Positions 52,917 to 62,444 are shown, counted from the first letter of the stretch. The stretch is DNA of 64,000 bases from Sphingomonas sanguinis (GCF_019297835.1 NZ_CP079203.1:3600001-3664000), one strand, 5' to 3'. Translations and numbers: made by a program. The notes: a model not told the origin generated them from the letters alone.

Positions 52917-53445
52917 GGGACACGGCGCGGGCGACCGCACCTGACGAGGTTGGAAAGGGCGATCAGAAGCTAATGCAACAAGCCGGTTGAACCGCCGGAT
53001 CGGGAAAACCCACAATGACCCAAGCGGATCAAGCGCGTGAATGTGATCGGGACCCGAGACGCGCGAATGGCATTACGGCCAGCGGCACCATGCGCCGCAC
53101 CAACCAGCATTGCAGCGCGACTGTTCAAGCTTGCCAACGGAGGGCCGTCCACACATGGGTCTTCGCAGCAGTTGAGCGACTGACCGCGACATGGACGATC
53201 TTGGCCGCTCACTGCGTCGATCGAGTTCCCAAAACGCACCGCTTGGAAGGGCCGCCGCTTTCCCGTTACTCCGTCTTCACCCGATAGGTTCGAGAACATG
53301 CAGTCGGGAACAGATTTCGGGAAAGCGAATCCCGCAGGGGCTGTCAGCCCGATCGGCGCAGCGGGACTCCCGGCACAGGTTCCAGAGCGTGTGAAAAGTT
53401 GCGTCTGCGATTCCGCCGGGCCGCGGGTCGGCGTATGCTTTGGGC
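52917..53445. other. intergenic region between IS110 and IS1182 transposase genes
   Basis: A 529-bp gap holding the second-family repeat core (53304-53323) and the IS1182 left end near 53383. No gene seen. Confidence 0.5.
53304..53323. repeat. second dispersed repeat core, copy 2
   Basis: TCGGGAACAGATTTCGGGAA, identical to 20703-20722, with weaker similarity for roughly 80-100 bp. It lies 60 bp left of the IS1182 element. Confidence 0.7.
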
Positions 53446-54896
53446 ATGGCGTATATCGAGGGTCACGCGCGCGACCAGGCGCTGCTGCTGCCGGCATCGG
53501 TTGAGGATTACGTATCGGCAGACAACCCAGTGCGCTTCATCGATGCCTTCGTCGACGATCTTGATCTCGGCGAGGCCGGTTTCCATCGTTCGCAGCCGAA
53601 GGCCACCGGACGGCCGGGCTATCACCCGGGCGACATGCTGAAGCTGTACCTGTACGGCTATCTCAACCGAACGCGGTCGAGCCGGCGCCTGGAAGCCGAG
53701 GCGACACGCAATCTCGAGCTGATCTGGCTGCTGCGCGGGCTGCGGCCCGACTTCAAGACCATCGCCGACTTCCGCCGTGACAACCGCTCCGCGTTCAAGG
53801 CGGTGTTCCGCGCGTTCGTGGTGCTATGTCGCAAGCTCGACCTGTTCGGGCGCGAGCTGCTGGCGGTGGATGGCACGCGGCTGAAGGCGGTGAACAGCCG
53901 GACGCGCAACTTCACGAAGGCCAAGCTAGACAAGTATATCAGGTCCGCTGACGAGCGGCTCGAGAAGTATCTCGCACAGCTCGATGATGCCGACCGCGGC
54001 GAGGAGGCAGGCACAACCAGACGGAGCGATGCACTGGCGGCGAAGATCGTGAAGGTGCGCGAACAGCGTCAGGTCAACCAGGCGCTGCTGGAACAGCTGA
54101 AGGCCAGCGGCGAGAGCCAGATTTCGCTCACCGACCCGGACGCTCGCGCGATGGCGGCGCATCCCAAGGTCGGCGTCGGCTACAACGCGCAGGTCGCGGT
54201 CGATGCAAAGCACAAGCTGATCGTCGAACAGCATGTCACCAACGCGGGCAGCGATCTGGGTTTCCTGGCTGAGACAGCCGGCGCGGCGAAGGACCTTCTC
54301 GACGTCGACCGGATCGATGTGGTCGCCGACATGGGGTATTACATGGGCGAGGACATCGCCGCGTGCGAGCGAGCCGGCATCACGCCCTATGTCGCCCGCC
54401 CCCAGCGCGGCACGGCCGTTGGCGACGGGCGCTTTCCCAAGGAGCGGTTCCGCTATGATGAAGCCGCGGATTGCTACCACTGCCCCGGCGACCAGCGCCT
54501 TGATACACGGTACCGATGGCTTCAGGGCGGTCACATCATCGTGCAGTATTCAAACCCGCGCGCTTGTGACGGATGCGAACTCAAGGCGCAGTGCGCCCGT
54601 GGAAACTTCCGTCGCATCACGCGGTGGGAAGGCGAGGCGGTGCTCGATCGCATGGCGATACGCCTCGCCGCCCGGCCCGACATTCTCGACATCCGGCGCG
54701 AGACGGTCGAGCACCCTTTCGGTTCGATCAAGCAATGGATGAACCAGGGCACTTTCCTGATGCGCGGTCTCGACAAGGTGCGGGCCGAATTCAGTCTGAC
54801 GGCGTTTGCCTATAACCTGAGACGGGCGATAAACCTAGTCGGCGTACAGGGATTGATCCGGGCCTTGCAAACCTGATCCGACGTTCAAACGCTCCC
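53383..54896 (+). mobile_element. IS1182 family insertion sequence (ends approximate)
   Basis: The left end GAGCGTGTGAAAAGTT (from 53385) is matched in inverse by the right end, which reads GAGCGTTTGAACGT on the opposite strand (54881-54894). These imperfect inverted repeats bracket one transposase gene. No clear target duplication was found. Confidence 0.65.
53446..54876 (+). CDS. IS1182 family transposase
   Basis: 476 residues. The N-terminal domain carries NPVRFIDAFVDDLDL and RPGYHPGDMLKLYLYGYLNRTRSSRRLE. The DDE core includes LLAVDGTRLKAVNSR (first Asp), VVADMGYYMGEDIAACE (second Asp) and a C-terminal Glu in ETVEHPFGSIKQWM. A Cys-bearing insertion (CDGCELKAQC) is usual in the family. Intact and full length. 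Start ATG 53446; the TTG at 53440 is less likely. Confidence 0.9.
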   Translation: MAYIEGHARDQALLLPASVEDYVSADNPVRFIDAFVDDLDLGEAGFHRSQPKATGRPGYHPGDMLKLYLYGYLNRTRSSRRLEAEATRNLELIWLLRGLRPDFKTIADFRRDNRSAFKAVFRAFVVLCRKLDLFGRELLAVDGTRLKAVNSRTRNFTKAKLDKYIRSADERLEKYLAQLDDADRGEEAGTTRRSDALAAKIVKVREQRQVNQALLEQLKASGESQISLTDPDARAMAAHPKVGVGYNAQVAVDAKHKLIVEQHVTNAGSDLGFLAETAGAAKDLLDVDRIDVVADMGYYMGEDIAACERAGITPYVARPQRGTAVGDGRFPKERFRYDEAADCYHCPGDQRLDTRYRWLQGGHIIVQYSNPRACDGCELKAQCARGNFRRITRWEGEAVLDRMAIRLAARPDILDIRRETVEHPFGSIKQWMNQGTFLMRGLDKVRAEFSLTAFAYNLRRAINLVGVQGLIRALQT

Positions 54897-55098
54897 CGGC
54901 CGTCGCCCGCAGCCGATGGCCGCCCTTCCGGCGACACTGTGCCACCCATAAAAATCAGCCAACATCCTGACGTTCATTCAGCGGATCCCAAGCGTGGCAT
55001 CAGCCAACAGCGAGTTTCCGCACAGTCTGGTTCGTTTATGGGAAGGGCGCAGTCTGATACGCGCATTTTCGGTGATCTTGCCCTTAACCAAATGCTTA

Positions 55099-57204
55099 TC
55101 AGTAGGTCGGCGACTGCAGTGGCGATCTGGTGCCATCCTTGGTGAGAAGCGTGGCAAGCTTACTTGCAAGATCATGATGCCGAAACGGCTTCTCAAGTCG
55201 GGGAAAGCCAGCGTCGATGCCCAGACTGTCGGAATAGCCTGATACGATCAACACGGGCAGGTCGGGGCGATCTTGCAAGATCGAATGTGCCAGTTCGACC
55301 CCGGTCATGCCCGGCATCAGATGATCGGTCACGAGCACGTCGATATGCGGATGTTCACCAAACGCCTGCAACGCTTCTGCCCCTGAGCGCGCCTCGATGA
55401 CCTCAAATCCAATTTCCGCCAGCATGTCGGCCGTACTGGCCCTTACCACATCCTCGTCATCGACGAGCACGGCGATCCCCGTCACCAGCGGATCATACGC
55501 CTGCGACGATGCAACCGGGGCGTAAGCCATCCGGCTGATTGGCAGCCACAGGCTGATCGTCGTTCCTTTGCCCAGCTCGCTTTCGATCGTCATCGCGCCA
55601 CCGAGCTGAAGCGTCAGACCATGCGCCATCGACAGGCCGAGGCCTGTACCCTTGCCGATGCCCTTGGTCGAGAAGAACGGTTCAATCGCACGGAGGCGTG
55701 TCGCCTCGTCCATGCCTTCCCCGTTGTCGGAGAGCGCGATCACGACATAGCTCCCTGGCGGTACATCGGGATGCTGACGACCGGGGCTACGCCGATGCGC
55801 CGACAGGCTAAGCCTCCCGCCGCGCGGCATGGCGTCGCGTGCGTTCACAGATAGGTTGATGATCGCCATCTCAACCTGATGGGCGTCTGCGTGCGCGAGC
55901 GGCAGGTCTTCTCCCACCTCCACATGCAACGGGATCAACGGGCCGATCGTCGTCGCAACAAGATCGCTGATCCCGCGCACCAGTGCTCCGGTATCGACAG
56001 GTTCGGCCTTCAGGGGCTGGCGGCGTGCGAAGGCCAGGAGGCGCTGCACCAGCGTCCTTGCGCGTTCGGCGGATTGCAGGGCACCTTCGATCAGCCGCTG
56101 CTCGCGCTCCCCTCCGACGTTGCGGCGTTGAAGAAGATCAAGGCTGCCGAGGATCGGCGTCAACAGGTTGTTGAAGTCATGCGCGACCCCGCCGGTCAGC
56201 TGGCCCATCGATTCGAGCTTTTGCGATTGGCGGAGAGCTTCCTGAGCTGCCACCAGCTCGCGGGTCCGTTGCTCGACGAGATGCTCGAGCGTTGCAGCGG
56301 AACTGCGCAAGGCATCTTCCATCCGCTTGCGCTCAGTGATGTCGATCGAGAGGCCGTCTAGGGTCTGTGACGTTCCGTCAGGGCCGAAGCCGGGCTGGCC
56401 CCTGATTTCGATCCAGCGAACCTCGCCCGCCGGCGTCCGCAATCTATACTCGATGTGGTATTCGACACCCTGCGTCAGACTGGCTTCGATCGCAGCGAGG
56501 ACACGGGCGCTGTCCTCTTCGTGAATCGCTGCATGGAGATCGGCATAGGTGAACGGCAGGTCTGGGTCGCGGCCGAAGTTTACCCGGCACAGCTCGGAGG
56601 TTCGCAACTCCCCCGTCGCGACGTCAAAGGACCAGATCCCCATCTTTCCGGCCGACAACATCAGCGCACGCTGACGATCGGCATCACCCGCGACGCGCAG
56701 CAGCCGGGCGTTCTCGATTGCGATGCCGGCGAGTGTCGCCAGTCCCTCAAGGCGCCGGATCGTGACAGGATCATGGTCACGGACGTCCGACCAATAGGCA
56801 CCGAGAGCGGCAACAGGGACCGGCGCTCCGATCGGGGCCAGCATCATGCTGCGGACGAATGTTGGTGCATACGCATCCTGCGGTATGCGTGGGTCGCACC
56901 TCGTGTCGGGAACGACCACCGTTTGTCGGTGCTGCATCGCCCATCCCGAGACGCATTCACCGACCGGGAAGCGGTTGCCGGACCACAGCTTTCCAACAGC
57001 ATCCTCGGCGGCATAGAAGCAATGATCGTCCTCACGGATCACCACCGCAATGCCCTCTGCCCCCAAGGCTGCCCGGGCGGTCTGACGTAGAACCTCGACC
57101 ACTGCATCCAACGATTTGGCATGAGCGAGCTTGCTGCTCGCATCGATCAGCAGCGTCTCCGTATCCAACGGGTGCTCGGGCATCGGTACGGGTGAATGCG
57201 GCAT
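55099..57204 (-). CDS. hybrid sensor histidine kinase: GAF, PAS, kinase, receiver
   Basis: 701 residues, no transmembrane helix. GAF domain (about 25-170, LGAEGIAVVIREDD to LAGIAIENARLL), PAS/PAC domain (about 180-295, ending SIDITERK), HisKA with H342 (GGVAHDFNNLLTPI), ATPase with NARDAMPRGG, SDNGEGMDE and GKGTGLGLSM, then a receiver with VLVDDEDVVRAS and LVTDHLMPGMTG. It is a cytosolic two-component hybrid that autophosphorylates and passes phosphate to its own receiver. The C-terminal half is closely related to the kinase at 62674-64000, on the other side of the IS91 copy. Confidence 0.9.
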   Translation of the reverse strand: MPHSPVPMPEHPLDTETLLIDASSKLAHAKSLDAVVEVLRQTARAALGAEGIAVVIREDDHCFYAAEDAVGKLWSGNRFPVGECVSGWAMQHRQTVVVPDTRCDPRIPQDAYAPTFVRSMMLAPIGAPVPVAALGAYWSDVRDHDPVTIRRLEGLATLAGIAIENARLLRVAGDADRQRALMLSAGKMGIWSFDVATGELRTSELCRVNFGRDPDLPFTYADLHAAIHEEDSARVLAAIEASLTQGVEYHIEYRLRTPAGEVRWIEIRGQPGFGPDGTSQTLDGLSIDITERKRMEDALRSSAATLEHLVEQRTRELVAAQEALRQSQKLESMGQLTGGVAHDFNNLLTPILGSLDLLQRRNVGGEREQRLIEGALQSAERARTLVQRLLAFARRQPLKAEPVDTGALVRGISDLVATTIGPLIPLHVEVGEDLPLAHADAHQVEMAIINLSVNARDAMPRGGRLSLSAHRRSPGRQHPDVPPGSYVVIALSDNGEGMDEATRLRAIEPFFSTKGIGKGTGLGLSMAHGLTLQLGGAMTIESELGKGTTISLWLPISRMAYAPVASSQAYDPLVTGIAVLVDDEDVVRASTADMLAEIGFEVIEARSGAEALQAFGEHPHIDVLVTDHLMPGMTGVELAHSILQDRPDLPVLIVSGYSDSLGIDAGFPRLEKPFRHHDLASKLATLLTKDGTRSPLQSPTY

Positions 57205-57357
57205 CGGCTACCCCTGGCCGCATAGCACAGATCGTGCCCCGAAGGCATTGCGGCTCGCCGACGAAGTCGGCACATAACGCATGACGATCAGGAAAGATCA
57301 ATCCTCATGATCTGCAAATTGCCCGGCTGTCAGCTTACGTCCTCTGTGCCCGACCGC

Positions 57358-57519
57358 TTATGAGCTTCGCTCGATTTTCTCCTGGCGCGCCGCAAGTTCA
57401 CCCCATTTCACGGCAGCCCTGAGATGCATGGCGGCGACATGCTCCAGTGTCGAAGCAGCGGCGCTCGCGCGCTCGCGTGTCTCGTTTCCACGGTACACCG
57501 ATGAGTGGTTCTTGGGCAT
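57358..57519 (-). CDS. small protein, 53 residues
   Basis: Reads MPKNHSSVYRGNETRERASA and continues as an Ala-rich helix (STLEHVAAMHLRAAVKWGEL). GGAAGGG lies 5 bp before the ATG (57517-57519) and the frame ends TAA at 57358. It is too short for domain assignment; the strong ribosome site and alpha-helical composition support coding. It lies between the hybrid kinase and the arginase-family gene. Confidence 0.55.
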   Translation of the reverse strand: MPKNHSSVYRGNETRERASAAASTLEHVAAMHLRAAVKWGELAARQEKIERSS

Positions 57520-57646
57520 ATCACCCTTCCGAAAGGCCGGGCGGTACGAGCAGCCAGAGCGACAGACATACAGGTAGACCCAGACGGCTACAACGGATTA
57601 ATACTGTCCCATTTTACCATCCCGATCGGGAAGTCCTCGCTAACGC

Positions 57647-58576
57647 TTACGCGGCCGGCTGAGCTGATGCACGCGCAGGGAAAGGTAGTCTCGCCATCAG
57701 CGAGACGATTGCAGCGGCATACTTGCCATCGGGATCAAGGTCTGGGTCAAACACCGTTACGGTCATGCCTCGGCATCGAGCATCAGCGATAAGCGGATGC
57801 AGGATCGCAACCAAGTTATCCGGCGATATGCCGGGGCTCCCAGGGCAATCGACCGCAGGCATGATAGCTTCGTCCAGCACATTCACGTCGAGGTGTATCC
57901 AGAATCCTTGATCCGGCTTAGCCGCCAGCATGGTGGCGATGCGCGCAGCAACGCCTTCCACTCCAATGGCGGCTGCCTCAAATACGTCGATCGTATCAAT
58001 GGCGGTATGGCGCACGTCGGGCCACGCGAAGTCCGCATCTTGGCTCTCGCGCTCACCAAGCTGGATCACGTCGCCATCTGTTACGAGCGCACCTTCGATA
58101 CCCGGCCATTCTGTTCCCAGCGGCTCACCACGCCCCGTTACCAAAGCAAGGTCCATACCCGCCGCAGCACCCAGATTTTGATCGAAGTCGTAGTTACCCG
58201 GATGCCGGAAATCGCTGTGGCCGTCGATGTGGACCAAAGCGATTTTGCCCTCTTCGCGCGCCCCGGCTAGCGCGCCCATAAGGATCGAACAGTCGCCGCC
58301 GATGACGAGGGCGAACTCGCCTCTACGCCGTACATCGCGGACGGCATCAGCCAGCGATAAATTGAAGTCCCGCATGGTGCGACCATTGTGTATGCGCGTC
58401 CGTTCTTGTGGCTCCGTCGAGTAGGTCGGACGCGGCAAACTCGTAACGGGCGGCGCGCCGATCGCGTCCAGCAGCCCCGCCTCAAGGAGAGCCGCAGGTG
58501 CGCGCCATGTGCCGGGCTCGTGGTTGAGGTGCAATGGCCGAAGCCCGAGGTTCGATGGAGCGGTGATGACGTACAT
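57647..58576 (-). CDS. arginase/agmatinase (ureohydrolase) family protein, divergent metal site
   Basis: 309 residues with the ureohydrolase fold. The three metal motifs are present but altered: GGDCSIL (C96 where arginases have His), HIDGHSDF (D118, H120, D122 intact) and HLDVNVLDE (D230, then N232 where Asp is usual). Enzymes of this superfamily release urea or a related product from guanidino or formimino compounds. The changed ligands suggest a different metal set, substrate or lost activity; a Cys-type GGDCS subgroup is known to me, so it is not necessarily inactive. No pathway partner is adjacent. Confidence 0.82.
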   Translation of the reverse strand: MYVITAPSNLGLRPLHLNHEPGTWRAPAALLEAGLLDAIGAPPVTSLPRPTYSTEPQERTRIHNGRTMRDFNLSLADAVRDVRRRGEFALVIGGDCSILMGALAGAREEGKIALVHIDGHSDFRHPGNYDFDQNLGAAAGMDLALVTGRGEPLGTEWPGIEGALVTDGDVIQLGERESQDADFAWPDVRHTAIDTIDVFEAAAIGVEGVAARIATMLAAKPDQGFWIHLDVNVLDEAIMPAVDCPGSPGISPDNLVAILHPLIADARCRGMTVTVFDPDLDPDGKYAAAIVSLMARLPFPARASAQPAA

Positions 58577-59020
58577 CGCGCGAGGCTAGGTTGAACCAGA
58601 TCACTCAGCAATATTGGCGCGACGCGGCCGATTCTTGAAATACCGTCGGTTTTGGGAAAGGAGGGATGGCACAGCGTCAGCTAAGGGAATCGCTATATCT
58701 CTAAGCGGAATGCCCGCTTCCCTGAAGAGTTTCGGATGCCGGCAGGCGTACGAAAGTCTTGGAAGCCCGAACCCGCGGGCCGCAAGCGGTGCGCTATGGG
58801 GTTTTCGGTTTCCGGCCTGCTGGGGTGCGCAGCAACACGGCATATGTGGACGCGCCCCTGAAGGTGGACCGTCCGGAATCGGGTGAGCAGGATGGGTTCA
58901 CCGGCGGGGACAGCCCGGTAACAGTCGACGTGGCCAGCGCTCTGGCGGCGGTCGGCGCGGATGGCACCGTCTCCGCGAGCACCGGCGCTGCGGGGTATGT
59001 TGCTCTCGGGCCGTGCCGGG

Positions 59021-60214
59021 TCACGACGCCTGCATCCCGGATAGAAGAGCATGGGCCGGCGGAGCGCGGGGCTGGCATTGGCGCTCGAAGGTTTCGACGA
59101 CGACCATACGCCCGCCGCAACACGGGCATGGCGGTCGGATGTCGTCCGGTTCGACCGGAGCATCGGGCGCGACAGGCTGCACAACCCCAAGCAGTTCGCG
59201 GGCACGTTCGAGATGCGCCTTGCGGGTGGCGCCGGCGAGCAGGCCGTAGTGGCGGATGCGGTGGAAGCCCTTGGGCAGGACGTGGAGCAGGAACCGACGG
59301 ATGAACTCCTCGGCGGCCAGCGTCATGACCTGCTGTCGTTCAGCACCACCCCGGCGGTAATCCTTGTAGCGGAAGGTGACGCCGGTCTCGTCTAAGCGCA
59401 GCAGCCGACTGTTCGAGATCGCAACGCGGTGGGTGTAGCGCGACAGATAGGCGAGCACCGTCTCCGGTCCGGCAAACGGCGGCTTGGCGTAGACCACCCA
59501 GCGCTTCTTCCGGATCGGTGCCATGTGGCGCAGGAACGCCCGCCGGTCGGCGAGGTGCGCGAGGCTGCCATGGAAGGCGAGCCGCCCGGCGTCGTGCAGG
59601 GCCATCAGCCGGGTCAGGAACAGGCGGCGGAAGAGCTTTCCCAGCACGCGCACCGGCAGCAGAAACGCCGGGCGTGACGACACCCAGCGGCTGCCGTCCG
59701 GCGACAGCCCGCCACCCGGCACAATCATGTGGATGTGCGGATGATGGGTCATCGCCGAGCCCCACGTATGGAGCACCGCGGTGATGCCGATACGGGCACC
59801 CAGATGCTTCGGGTCCGCAGCGATGGTCGTCATCGTCCCGGACGCCGCCTGGAACAGCAGCCCATAGACCGCCGCCTTGTTCTGGAGCGCAATGTCGGCG
59901 ACCTCGGCCGGCAGCGTGAAGACGACATGGAAATAGCCGACCGGCAGCAGGTCGGCTTCGCGCTCGGCAAGCCACGTCCGCGCGGCCGCGCCCTGGCATC
60001 GCGGGCAGTGCCGGTTGCGGCAGGAGTTATAGGCAACCCGCCAGTGCCCGCAGTCGGTACAGGCTTCGACGTGCCCGCCCATGACGGCGGTGCGGCAATG
60101 TTCGATGGCCGACATGACCTTGAGCTGGTCGAGGCTCAGATGCCCGGCGCGGGCAGCCCGGTACGCAGGACCTGCGGCACGGAAGATGTCGGCGACCTCG
60201 ATGGAGGCGCGCAT
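59021..60214 (-). CDS. IS91 family transposase, second copy
   Basis: 397 residues with translation identical to the gene at 5431-6624: Zn-binding cysteines, the HHPHIHMIV metal motif and YLSRYTHRVAISNS are all present. It reads toward the window interior. Together with the upstream recombinase it forms an apparently intact element, so both copies may be able to move. Which one is older cannot be told from sequence identity alone. Confidence 0.92.
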   Translation of the reverse strand: MRASIEVADIFRAAGPAYRAARAGHLSLDQLKVMSAIEHCRTAVMGGHVEACTDCGHWRVAYNSCRNRHCPRCQGAAARTWLAEREADLLPVGYFHVVFTLPAEVADIALQNKAAVYGLLFQAASGTMTTIAADPKHLGARIGITAVLHTWGSAMTHHPHIHMIVPGGGLSPDGSRWVSSRPAFLLPVRVLGKLFRRLFLTRLMALHDAGRLAFHGSLAHLADRRAFLRHMAPIRKKRWVVYAKPPFAGPETVLAYLSRYTHRVAISNSRLLRLDETGVTFRYKDYRRGGAERQQVMTLAAEEFIRRFLLHVLPKGFHRIRHYGLLAGATRKAHLERARELLGVVQPVAPDAPVEPDDIRPPCPCCGGRMVVVETFERQCQPRAPPAHALLSGMQAS

Positions 60215-60220
60215 GCCCGC

Positions 60221-61129
60221 TCAGCCGCTCGACGCCCTTGCTTCTCTGGCGGTTGCCGCCAGCCGGTCGAATGGGCTGGTGACGTTGCGCAACACCCGGG
60301 TGGCGACCTGCGTGTAATAGGCGGTGGTCTCCAGCTTCGCGTGCCCCAGCAGCGTCTGGATGATGCGGACGTCGATACCATCCTCGAGAAGATGCGTGGC
60401 GAAGCAGTGCCGCAGCGTGTGCGGCCCAACCCGCTTGCCGATGCCCGCCGCCACGCTCGCCTCGACGACGATACGGTGCAACTGCCGGGTGCTGACTGGC
60501 TTGAGATAGTGCTGGCCGGGGAACAGCCAGCCATCGACGTGCAACACACCCTCCCGCCGACCGACCCGCCACCATTCCCGCAGCAACGCCAGCAGCCCGG
60601 CCGGGAGCATGGCGTTCCGGTACCGTCCGCCCTTGCCGCGCTCGACCCGGAGCAGCATGCGCTCGCTGTCGATGTCGCGGACCTTGAGCGCGGCGATCTC
60701 GGACGCGCGCAACCCCGCGCCATAGGCGACGGACAACGCCGCCTGATGCTTCAGGCACGTGGTCGCCGCGAGCAGCCGCGCCACCTCGTCCTGGCTCAGC
60801 ACCACCGGCAGCTTGCGCACGTGCCGCATGCGGACCAGCTTGCGCGCCAGGTCCGGCCGGTCGAGCGTCTGCGTGAAGAAGAACCGCAGCGCCGACACGA
60901 TGGCGTTCATGGTCGGTGCCGGCACGCCCAGGTCACATTGCTCGATCTGGAAGCGCCGGACATCCTCCGCCGTTGCCGTGTCCGGCGGGCGCCCGAGGAA
61001 CGTGGCGAACCGGCCGACATCGCGGATGTAGTTACGCTGCGTCTCGTGACCGAAACGGCGCATATCCATCTCGTCGATGAGACGCTGGCGTAGCGGGCTG
61101 ACGGCAACAACCGGGGCAATAATGGTCAT
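60221..61129 (-). CDS. tyrosine recombinase (XerC/D-like), second copy
   Basis: 302 residues, identical in translation to 4516-5424, with catalytic R141, H237, R240, H263 and Y272. It starts 6 bp upstream of the transposase on the minus strand. Upstream sequence through 61255 is shared with the left copy, so expression signals inside the element are the same in both. Confidence 0.9.
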   Translation of the reverse strand: MTIIAPVVAVSPLRQRLIDEMDMRRFGHETQRNYIRDVGRFATFLGRPPDTATAEDVRRFQIEQCDLGVPAPTMNAIVSALRFFFTQTLDRPDLARKLVRMRHVRKLPVVLSQDEVARLLAATTCLKHQAALSVAYGAGLRASEIAALKVRDIDSERMLLRVERGKGGRYRNAMLPAGLLALLREWWRVGRREGVLHVDGWLFPGQHYLKPVSTRQLHRIVVEASVAAGIGKRVGPHTLRHCFATHLLEDGIDVRIIQTLLGHAKLETTAYYTQVATRVLRNVTSPFDRLAATAREARASSG

Positions 61130-61319
61130 GGCAGGGCTCCTTTCGTGGAACCCCGATGCTCTGCCTCTCGCCCGCAGGGCTCAACCGGCGCGCAACGCCC
61201 GTTGTATCACCTCAACCATGCCCCGCACGCCCCTCCCGCGCAGCGGGTTCGTGCAACCACCCATTCCATTCTCTTCGTCCACTTTTGAGCAACCGCTGCA
61301 CGCCTGCCGCTTTTGTGAT

Positions 61320-61377
61320 GAACGAATGGCGGAAGTTGGGGGCGGGGAGGGAGACGTTGAATGACGGGTTGTGGGTC
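61320..61377 (+). repeat. 58-bp dispersed repeat, copy J
   Basis: Starts GAACGAATGGCGG, ends GACGGGTTGTGGGTC, 58 bp. Half-sites GAATGGC (61324) and GAATGAC (61359) are 35 bp apart. It is 65 bp from the right end of the IS91 copy; GTTGCGGACATTC follows at about 61412. Confidence 0.78.
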
Positions 61378-61446
61378 ATCGCGGCGAAGGGGAGGGCGGC
61401 AGCTCTCGCCCAGTTGCGGACATTCCACAGCCTGTTACGCTACTCT

Positions 61447-61872
61447 ATGCCTTTGGTGCGCGAAACGAACGTCTGCCTCACGCTTGAACAGTTGGAGGGT
61501 GTGATTTGGGATGACCCGGATCAGGAGGACACCCTCATGGTGCAACGGGTTCACGCAATCCGAAAAAAGCCTATTGGAAGTCTAACTGATGACGAGTTGC
61601 GGTTGGCCGTCAGCCAGTGTGTAGGAATACCTTTCATTCTCGACGTAGCTTTCCAGCGTTTGATCGGCGACCCGCTGCTTGACGCCGACTGCTATCCCGG
61701 TGACCTTCTGTCTGCCCTGATGACAGCCAAGGATGAGCTTTGGGTCGAGCGCCCTCATCTCCGTTCCCAGCTTGTAGACCTGTATGCCTACGCGATGGCG
61801 CAGCCCCTCGACGCGACCGCTGCTTTTCGAGAAAGCTTGGGCCTGCCGCCAAGTGATCGGCCGACAAACTGA
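61447..61872 (+). CDS. contact-dependent growth inhibition immunity protein (CdiI-like), orphan
   Basis: 141 residues. LTLEQLEGVIWDDPDQ, VHAIRKKPIGSLTDDELRL, QCVGIPFILDVAFQRL and DADCYPGDLLSALMTAKDELW follow the pattern of the CdiI-type immunity family I know from contact-dependent inhibition loci. Such proteins bind and neutralise a cognate toxin C-terminus. No CdiA or other toxin is in the window, so it may be an orphan that protects against a neighbour. ATG 61447 is the first residue of the conserved part; the longer frame upstream crosses repeat J and the IS end. Confidence 0.7.
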   Translation: MPLVRETNVCLTLEQLEGVIWDDPDQEDTLMVQRVHAIRKKPIGSLTDDELRLAVSQCVGIPFILDVAFQRLIGDPLLDADCYPGDLLSALMTAKDELWVERPHLRSQLVDLYAYAMAQPLDATAAFRESLGLPPSDRPTN

Positions 61873-61985
61873 TCCGGGCCGAATGCCCGCTTTCCACCCA
61901 CAACCGATCGGTCTGCTTACGTTCAGTAGCGGACGTTGCCCCTCTAGTGCAGGGTTGCGATCTTGGATGAGAACGGAGCGTTGCG

Positions 61986-62444
61986 ATGAGCCTGCTATTT
62001 TCCCTCGCTGCACTCTTTGCCATTGAGACCTGGGGCCAACCCCTGGAGGATCTGGCAACACGAAATCTCCAAGTATATGCTTGGTACTGCGACGGCACGG
62101 GCTGCGCAGACACGCCGCGGCGGTTTGCCGGCACAGTACAATTCGATACGGTCAGATCGAGTTTGCCTGCGGATACAAAGGCATTCGGGCCCGAGGGCTG
62201 GACCGCCGTTCTCACTTGCAACGAGACGCGGGGACGGCTCGCCGCTTGCCGTATTGAGCCAGATTCGACAGCGACCGGTGAGGCAGCTGAGCATGCCTTA
62301 GCACTGACGCGGCGTTTACATCTCAGATCAACCTCGGCAATTCGCAACAAGCGAGCCACAATCCTTCTAAGCATTACCTACTCGGCAGGAGAATGCGGGT
62401 GGCAGTGCGTTCCTACCCCCGCGCCGCCCAGATTGCCGGGCTGA
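61986..62444 (+). CDS. exported protein with TonB C-terminal-like domain
   Basis: 152 residues. A short hydrophobic N-terminus (SLLFSLAALFAIETWG) is followed by a region with two cysteines (WYCDGTGCADT) and a C-terminus (AVLTCNETRGRLAACRIEPD then EHALALTRRLHLRS) that fits the TonB_C pattern of secreted sphingomonad proteins. The role is unknown; it may bind envelope partners. It is 113 bp downstream of the immunity gene and may be a separate transcript. Confidence 0.6.
   Translation: MSLLFSLAALFAIETWGQPLEDLATRNLQVYAWYCDGTGCADTPRRFAGTVQFDTVRSSLPADTKAFGPEGWTAVLTCNETRGRLAACRIEPDSTATGEAAEHALALTRRLHLRSTSAIRNKRATILLSITYSAGECGWQCVPTPAPPRLPG

Larger units (their letters stand above)
58721..61255 (-). 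mobile_element. IS91-type element, right copy (inverted)
   Basis: Inverse copy of 4390-6924, 2,535 bp, with matching positions summing to 65645. Immediately outside, flanks differ: GAATGCCCGCTTC on the left and ACCACCCATTCC on the right. Long inverted identity allows inversion of the 52-kb interval by homologous recombination. Confidence 0.88.
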
